A DNA stretch of 64,000 nt from Lonicera japonica (lineage: Eukaryota; Streptophyta; Magnoliopsida; Dipsacales; Caprifoliaceae). Every line of letters starts with the position of its first letter. Positions within the stretch are counted from its first letter, which is position 1. Shown here piece after piece: positions 57,201-64,000 of this stretch. Below the pieces are notes generated by a model. The model was not told the DNA's origin. It made no database searches and saw only the letters and a program-made list of their open reading frames with translations. Made by a program: the position numbers and the translations under genes. The stretch covers positions 124,001 through 188,000 of the forward strand of contig JAKCWG010000264.1 in assembly GCA_021464415.1 (NCBI GenBank), read 5' to 3'.

Positions 57201-59422
57201 AGAGAAGGCACTTGTAAAGGCAAAAAATTGCAAATTTAAACATTGCCATGGGTGTAGTAAAGTAGGCCAATCACATGATAAATGAAATTGTCCGGCATTC
57301 ACGAATCTATAAGTAATTCATTTTCTATTTATGTTCTCTTTTTTTTTACATTATACTATGAATCTTAAAAAAAATTCTATTAATATAGGTCATATCTACG
57401 TGCGAGGATACAAATTTAAAAGAAGGAAATGGGTCATCAACAGAAGATGGGGATGATATAAGGCTAGTAGCTTTTTAGTTTAAGCTTTATATTTTAATGA
57501 ATTGTGTGGATCTTTGAATTAAAATGCTTGCATTTTTTAGTCTATGTTTTAGTGTTTAAATGAATTGTGTGGACCTTTGAATAAAACTGTGTGCCAATGG
57601 TATTAAAAAGTTTGTATTTTTTAGTTTATGCTTTAGTATTTAACATTGAGTTATTGAATGAAACTGTGTAGATCTTTCAATGAAATAATTATATTCCATT
57701 AAAAATAAGTAATTATTACAACACCAAATTCTTCCAATCAATACAGTAAAATCATTATAACAACATAAAATGCTTCCATTTAATACAATAAAGTCATTGT
57801 AACAACACCAAAAGATTCCAAATCCACTACAAAAATTCATTAAAACAAATACCAAATTAACATTACATTTTCATAACTTTTACAGCAAAATAAGAAACAA
57901 CATGAATGATATAAATATTAAAAACTTCCATCGGAATTTTAGATCATGCTTTGTGTTAGGTTCACCAGCAATTGAGGCACAAGAAAGTACCGTATCTTTG
58001 CCTTTTGCACGAGTAATATATTATACCCTGATTATTGTGCTTGTTTGATTTTGTTATTTTTACATCCATTACTTCTCCGCACTACCATTATTTCAAAATA
58101 AATCTAGCATCCATTTAATTACTTAAGTTACCTCCCACAATTGATGAAGTATAAGCCATTTGATTCTACAAAATTCAAGTTTATGAGGAAATGAGCAAAT
58201 TAAACCCACAAATAAGGTGCGTACAGATTCAAACCCACAAATCAAAGCTTTTTGAATCGGATTTGGTTTGGTCTTTTTCCTATAATCAGCGGGACCTTGG
58301 TTGGTCCAATTCAACAACTCAAATATATATTATTATTTGAAAATTTTACCTCATTGGTGCATGTTTAATATCAGAGAAAAAATTATTATGTTTGTTTGAG
58401 ATTTTGGAAATTTTTATACCAAGAAAATAAACACAGTCAAGGACATAAGAAATAGAAAAATAAAGGAAATAACATTTTCCTAGCAAAACCCATGTTAATT
58501 TTTTTAGTAAAGCAGAAAAAAAAACATAATATTTTCCAAATTGTTGAATGTATCATATTTCTTATGTTATTTTCTGTGTTTGTGAGTTTTATATGGCTCC
58601 TTTTTATGGAAGCACATTCATTCACTTGTAATGTCACTCAATTACGTTGGTATATAAATCAAGGCGGCACATTCCCTATAATCTTTGAATGGAGGTGTTC
58701 TTGTGATGGTTACGGGGTAACCATAAATAAAGAATTGGACCAATCCAAAGTGCCTACTGAACCTCTGTTCTTGTCTATAGACGGATAAATTCCACCAAAG
58801 GAGAAGTTAACCAAACCAAAGTGCCTAAATCAAGATTAATAATATCCCCTTTTTCTTTCAAATTAATTTCGTAAATCTCGCCTAAAAATCTCAAACCAAA
58901 TTAATTTTGTAAATTAAGCCTAGAAAATCTCAAACCAACTCAATAACAACAGCCAAGAATAAAATCTACTAACTATAATAAACCAACAAGCATGACAAGG
59001 ACAACAATAGTTCGAATCCAGGTTTCAAACTCCCAAATTGCAAGCCCTATATTTCGAAAATACAAGAAGACAGAGAAAGGAGAGACCCACTTATAATTTC
59101 ACTCCTGATAATGATGAGCTTGATGATGGAGGAAGAAGCCACGCAGCTTAATAATGGAGCTCGGTCGGATTCTAGAGAGAAAGACAAATGGTCGGATTTT
59201 AGAGAGAGAGAGAGGCAGATTGTTCCTCGTCGGATTTTAGAGAGATGAAGGAGATGGAGGTCGGTCTGATTTTAGAGAGAGAGTTAGATTGGTCCCGTTG
59301 GATTTTAGAGATAGAGTAATGGTTTGACTTAAGCCAACTTAACGTTAACGTTTAATTTTGTCCCAATTTCTGCGCACGGCACTGGAAAGTTTAGATTACA
59401 CCAGTGCATAAGAGATATGGAC
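54249..59422 (+). mobile_element. Mutator-like element with FAR1-like transposase remnants
   Basis: 5.17 kb. Inverted ends GTCCATATCTCTTAYGCACY, continuing through AAATTAAACGTTAACGTTAA and repeated CTCTCTAAAATYYGAC units. The left arm reaches to about 54660, with more matching sequence at about 55725-55910 (TCTTCTTGTATTTTCGAAAT), so an insertion splits it. The right arm is about 58860-59422. The flanks TATTATATACA and TAATTATATATACA are similar but not a clean 9-bp duplication. Transposase remnants lie at 56226-57300. Confidence 0.82.
56226..57300 (+). pseudogene. FAR1-like MULE transposase, C-terminal remnant
   Basis: The first part (56226-56600) reads WLENIYEIRSRWISAYVN, then QREESGHAFFKKFVSK, typical of the FAR1/MULE family after its catalytic domain. 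After a frame change comes the SWIM finger CKNFKSTGIPCRHILPY (about 56690-56755), followed by DKYILKRWIKSAK at 56776-56815. A tail with repeated NPIG units follows at 57049-57105. A zinc-knuckle-like CHGCSKVGQSHDK, then a TGA, lies at about 57244-57283. The upstream DDE region is not seen. FAR1 proteins are host regulators derived from such transposases, but the frame breaks and the TIRs show this copy is a transposon. Confidence 0.87.
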
Positions 59423-60589
59423 TAATTATATATACATTGGAAAGTTTAGATTAAACCGGTATAAGATTAAAAGGTTTTACATTCAGTCATAACTATTTTT
59501 TATATTCATATTTTATCAATTTAACTGTTTGAAAAAAATAGTTTTGTTGCATTTATCAAGCATGCAATGTTTTGAATCAATCAAATATTTCTAAAAATTT
59601 AAGCTATATGCTTAGTTTACCTAATTTTAAAAGGTGCATAATTTAATATATATATATATATATAACATGATTAAGATGATGGATTTATGCATCTCCAATT
59701 AGTTTAATTTTTGCATGCATTTTTTATATGTAATGATTATTATTATTATCTAATTTAACAGGTACATTGATGAATTATAAAATTGAAAATAACTTATTTA
59801 TTAAGGTTAAATCTCTTTGTTTTATACCATGTGTATTTGACACCAAATTTAAGTTAAACCAAGCAACATGATTCGAACTCTCTCCATCGGCGAAAATACT
59901 ACAATTCTTGACCGCCACTCTACTTATTTAGCGAGAATACTATAATTCTTGACCTTTACTATACTTATTATTTAATAAACATTCTTTCTTTAAATTACTT
60001 GTATCTAAAGTAATAAATAACATGATTCTTTCTTCCCGTTAAATTTGTAAATTTCACTAAGTTTGCAGTGAAACTTTTAAATTTTATTTAAAGCTTTAAA
60101 CTAAACTTTCAAAAAAAATATTATAATTTTGTGTTTCCCAATGTATCCAATAAAGAGAAAATGAATGCAAATTGGAAATAATAGACATAAGGAATAAAAT
60201 TAGTAAATTAGTAAACAATTCATGTTAATGAAACAATTTGAATCTATAATATATATATATATATGTAGTAATCTTAAACTAGTAACACTTGAACCTTCCA
60301 TTATATAATATGATTATGATGATGAATTTCTACAAATTCAATTAATTTAATTTTTTGCATGCATCTTAAAGGTATTATAATTAATTAATTCAGTAGTTAG
60401 ATTAATGAATTAAGAAATTGAGAGTAAGTTATTGGTATATGTATATATATATATATTATATAGGTACATATGTCAATGAAATTAATTCTAATTTTGTCCT
60501 TCCCATCGGTGACGGTGATAAAGGGTGTTCTCATATGTTATATATATATATTAAAAATTGCTAACATGTGACAACACTATTAATCATGG
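59423..60589. other. AT-rich intergenic, no gene seen
   Basis: Several TA microsatellites (59650, 60250, 60440, 60540). A duplicate of GGAAAGTTTAGATTA occurs just inside and outside the MULE end (59384 and 59439). Confidence 0.4.
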
Positions 60590-61880
60590 GACACAAGTTC
60601 CAATATCCAATCTATGAACAAGGAGTCCCAGCTCTCCGAAAATGAAGACACATGTGCGCATGACGGGCTAACTCATTGGCCACCTTATTACAAATATGAG
60701 GCACAAAACTAAATACCACATCCACTCTACTAGCAAAAGAAGAGATATCTTATAGGATTGAACAGACCTAGTTAAAACAATGATCGCCCGACTTAATAAG
60801 ATCAATAGTACATTTAGAGTCACTTTCCACCACTATCCTGGCATATCCCACGTTTATAGCACTAACTTGGCCAACCACAATAGCCTCAAGCTCTGTTAAA
60901 ATACCCAAAAATGTACCAACCTAATAACTCGCTAAAGCAAATAACACAGCCCATTAACTGTTATGAACACACAAACCAATCATATCCCTATATCATGCTT
61001 CACTAAAAAAGCATCACAGTTGATCTCCACCCAACTTGATAAGGAGCAACCCATATTTGATTACGATGGATAGACGAGCCAGCCTCCAACCCATGCACAG
61101 CATCAAATGTTTCAATAAAACCCATTGTTTCAGCTAAAATTTTCTCCGGACTTTTATGGCCCTTCTCGAAGACCCACTTGTTCCTATCTTGCCAAACACA
61201 CTAGGAAATCATGCCTAAAAATCAAAACATATACTCTCCATGAGACTTTGCGAAATAGAATGCAACATAAAAAATATTGAGACCCCAAAATGAATCCCAG
61301 AGAGTCACAACGGGCTCGATAACCAAATATCTATAATTTGTAGGCAACCCCATATTGCACGTGAGACTGTTTCAGCAACACGGAGACACCTCAAGCCCCA
61401 CAACTCAACATTCACGCCACGGCGGGCAAGGTTAGAGAATGAGGGAATCATATATAAACAAGATCGCCACATAAAATTGAATATTTTTCAGGGTATACGC
61501 GAACTCCACAAAGATAACCAAAAGGACTTAACACTGTCATTTGACGACGAAGCTAATCTCGGCCACAAAATATTCATAGCGAGCCTATATTCATTCTTCA
61601 CCAAATACACCCCTTTGTTATCAAAATGCCAGCACAAGCGATTAACTAAATTATTATTCAAAAGTAGAATGGCGAATATAAGATCATCTTCTGCCCAAGA
61701 GAAAGAACTTTTAATCTTTTGAACATCCCAGGTTTTTGACGGAAGGATTATATCACTTACCGACAAATCGAATGGTAGAGAGGGGAAAACACCCGAAAAG
61801 ATGTGGGTTAGGGAAGCCACGGGACGTTGTAAATTTTCACAATTGAACCATCTCGTATACACCACCTAACGCTTAAATCA
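60590..61880 (-). pseudogene. LINE (L1-type) 3' part: zinc-binding RT tail and RNase H
   Basis: From 61865 downward: a frame with the zf-RVT region (WHFDNKGVYLVKNEYRLA, with the later part NLARRGVNVELWG near 61400-61440). Then several stops. Then an RNase H-like domain: SSWVEINCDAF at about 61020-61050, ELEAIVVGQ, and IVVESDSKCTIDL near 60810-60840. This is the usual end of plant non-LTR retrotransposon proteins. The main RT domain lies upstream and is absent. Multiple stops and frame changes; a dead fragment. Confidence 0.82.
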
Positions 61881-64000
61881 AAAGGTCTCGCACCCACATT
61901 AAACTACGCCAAGTATACGAGCATCCTATCCCAATCTCGGCGTCAATAATATTAGTTGAAGGGAAATATCAGCATTTAACAACTCGAGCAAATGCAATTA
62001 AAAAAAGTCACATGGCAGCATGAGAATGAAAGACACCATCTTACTTACATATATATATATATATATATATATTGAGAAAATGGTTAGGAAGGATAGATGA
62101 CCGATGAACATGGGAGATTTTTTGTTTTGCTTTTAACCAGTGGGGAAAAAAATTTGGTCAAAACAGAGCACAGGCTACACAGCTGGCAACCAGCCAACCA
62201 TTTCAATATTTCATCCCGAAAAAAAAAATAGAACGAAGCATTAACCACAACCACATCTCACTCTTCCGCCTCTCTTATCTGCCACTCTCCCCAGACTGAG
62301 AGTAGATGACACCGCAAACTAAAAAAAATAACACTTCAAATCTATGTTTATAACATCAAAGGAAAAAAATTTAAAATACAAGACCTTAAATTAAAAAAAA
62401 AAGAATAAAATAAAAATGAGAGAAAATAGAGAACTTGAGAGAGATGAGTTAAGAATTTTAGAGAGAGAAAAGATTAAGAGAAAAATGCGTACGAGACAGA
62501 TAAGAAGAGTTCTCACAGATGGAAGAGAAAAAAGTAGGCCCCTTACTTTTAAATTAGATAAAGTAAGAGAAAAAATAAAACAAAAGGAAAAAAGAGGTTA
62601 ATGAAACTTTTGCCAATAATGATTCATCACAGTTGGATTAGCACATAAAATTTAAGTATACTCCACAATTAATTATAATCACTTTTAGTTTCTTATTAAA
62701 ATTTTGTAAATATGATCGCCTCGTTACAAAGATCCTTTTTACCAAATTTTTTTTTTAAAAAATCATCCACTTCATTTTTAAAATAAAATGCATCAAAAGA
62801 AATTAGGAGAAAAAGTTAACGAGAATGAGCCGAGCACAATATGATAGAGTGATGCGACTATTAAGAGAGTGAGAGACAAGTAGAGGTGGGTCCCACACAT
62901 TATTGGATTTATTTTCCTTTTGTTGATGGACTTTTGCGCTGCGATTTCAGACATCAAATAGTCGAATTTAAAAGAGTGCTAAACTAAAAAGTTGCAACTC
63001 TTGAAATTTTTAGACTCAAGAAATGCATGATTTAGAATCCCGTGCAAAAATTTATGCTTGATCTTTCTTGATCAAGTGTATGCATTGGTGCAAGTGTGTC
63101 TATTTCTTGATCTTTCTTCGTATCAATTCTATTTCTTGAGTAATATTAGGACGTTTAAATTAATATAAAAATTATTCAATATTAGGTCTATTTGTTGAAT
63201 AATTGCATAATATTAAGTATATTTTATAAGAAATTGATTAATTGCATTAACATTTTATGACTTTAAAATTATATTTTTGTGAGCTTTAAATTTTACATCC
63301 TTAACCCCATAATCCTGGATTTGCCACTTCTTTTAACTAATTCACTTTATTTTTCCAGGATTTTATTCTCTCTTTGTCTCTGTTTCAAAGACTCGTGAGT
63401 CACTCCCCCCGTTTGAATGACTCCTGAGTTTAGAATAGTATTAATTTATTGGATTTGTTCCTAGTGGGCTTTAAATTTGAAGCAGATAAAAAATCATAAT
63501 GCTACGTAAGACATTGGGCCACCATTCAGAATGGGCTAAACTTGTAAATTGAATTATAGTTTTAAATCCCAAGCGTGGGTGACAGATTGTAAACTACATA
63601 GAGAAGGGGATTAACTTGTTTGGTGGGTGTCTTTTTTTCAAAATTTTAAAAACTCAACTTAAAATCAACTTTACTTTTACGTTTTTCAAAATTTATTTTA
63701 TTTTATTTTCTCTCTCTAAAAAAACTTTTAAAATATCATAACTTTAAATCCAAAAATCAAAATTAGATAAAAAAATATATACTTGAAATTTACTCGTCGA
63801 GATCTATAAAATAAGATCCATTGCAAATATTTTTAAAAAAATTTTTATGAGATTTTTAAGTTAGTTGAAAAAAACTCAAACAAAAACTAAATTCACTTTT
63901 CAACATACTTCCAAATTCTACCAAACACCAAATTTTAAAAACTCAACTCAAAATATCAACCAAACATCATCTTAATACTTAGGGAGTAATATTTATGCAA
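61881..64000. other. AT-rich intergenic, no gene seen
   Basis: A TA microsatellite at 62049-62072. A purine-rich open frame at 62416-62601 encodes only Arg/Lys/Glu-rich low complexity. Near 63300-63330 GGATTTGCCACTTC is an inverted version of the 'GTGGCGGATCC' TE end. 63770-63850 shares AAATAAGATCCAT-like phrases with the Helitron-like element. Confidence 0.4.

Noticed and set aside
62416..62601. Arg/Lys/Glu-rich small protein
   Set aside because: Pure AG-rich low complexity, typical of chance open frames.

Overview
This is nuclear DNA from a flowering plant, most likely a dicot. It is strongly AT-rich and gene-poor, and most of it is layers of transposable elements in various states of decay. 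Plant-specific landmarks support this: Ty1/copia elements primed by initiator tRNA-Met, a Cassandra-type TRIM whose repeats carry 5S rRNA-like sequence, MURA-like and FAR1-like Mutator (MULE) transposase remnants, a chloroplast atpI fragment, and an F-box/kelch gene. The species cannot be named from the sequence alone.

Region by region. 1-2.7 kb: LTR-like debris with a GC-rich minisatellite. 2.75-7.36 kb: a complete-ended but dead copia element on the minus strand, with an AATGT target duplication. 8.08-8.48 kb: a foldback (MULE-type) MITE. 9.63-14.02 kb: four inverted-repeat pairs nested concentrically, ending in a core of seven short palindromes. 14.7-15.06 kb: a LINE 3' end. 15.09-17.60 kb: a Mutator-like element with a MURA C-terminal remnant and a convergent two-exon GRF zinc-finger gene. 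18.69-18.80 kb: one orphan exon of an MFS transporter. 20.46-24.73 kb: a non-coding LTR element, one LTR of which carries an 859-bp insertion. 26.54-30.09 kb: a Cassandra-like pair of repeats, interrupted by a 2.9-kb solo LTR that holds a 164-bp tandem array. 30.8-34.5 kb: a partly tandem Helitron-like element and two MITEs. 35.6-40.9 kb: a second minus-strand copia element, inserted into the coding sequence of a small secreted or membrane protein gene. 41.4-47.15 kb: a second foldback MITE, two hAT-type elements and a tRNA-derived SINE. 49.2-49.4 kb: a plastid atpI fragment. 49.8-50.9 kb: an intact single-exon F-box/kelch gene. 54.25-59.42 kb: a second MULE, with FAR1-like transposase remnants. 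60.6-61.9 kb: a LINE 3' part on the minus strand. The rest is AT-rich intergenic DNA.

Only the F-box/kelch gene looks like a normal intact host gene. The GRF-type gene inside the MULE keeps its zinc-binding residues, splice sites and a membrane tail, but in-frame stops lie upstream of it. The gene split by the second copia element would read through in frame if the element and one copy of its 5-bp target duplication were absent. Everything else coding is TE-derived and broken. All TE boundaries given with target duplications were read directly from the sequence; family names are inferred from motifs.
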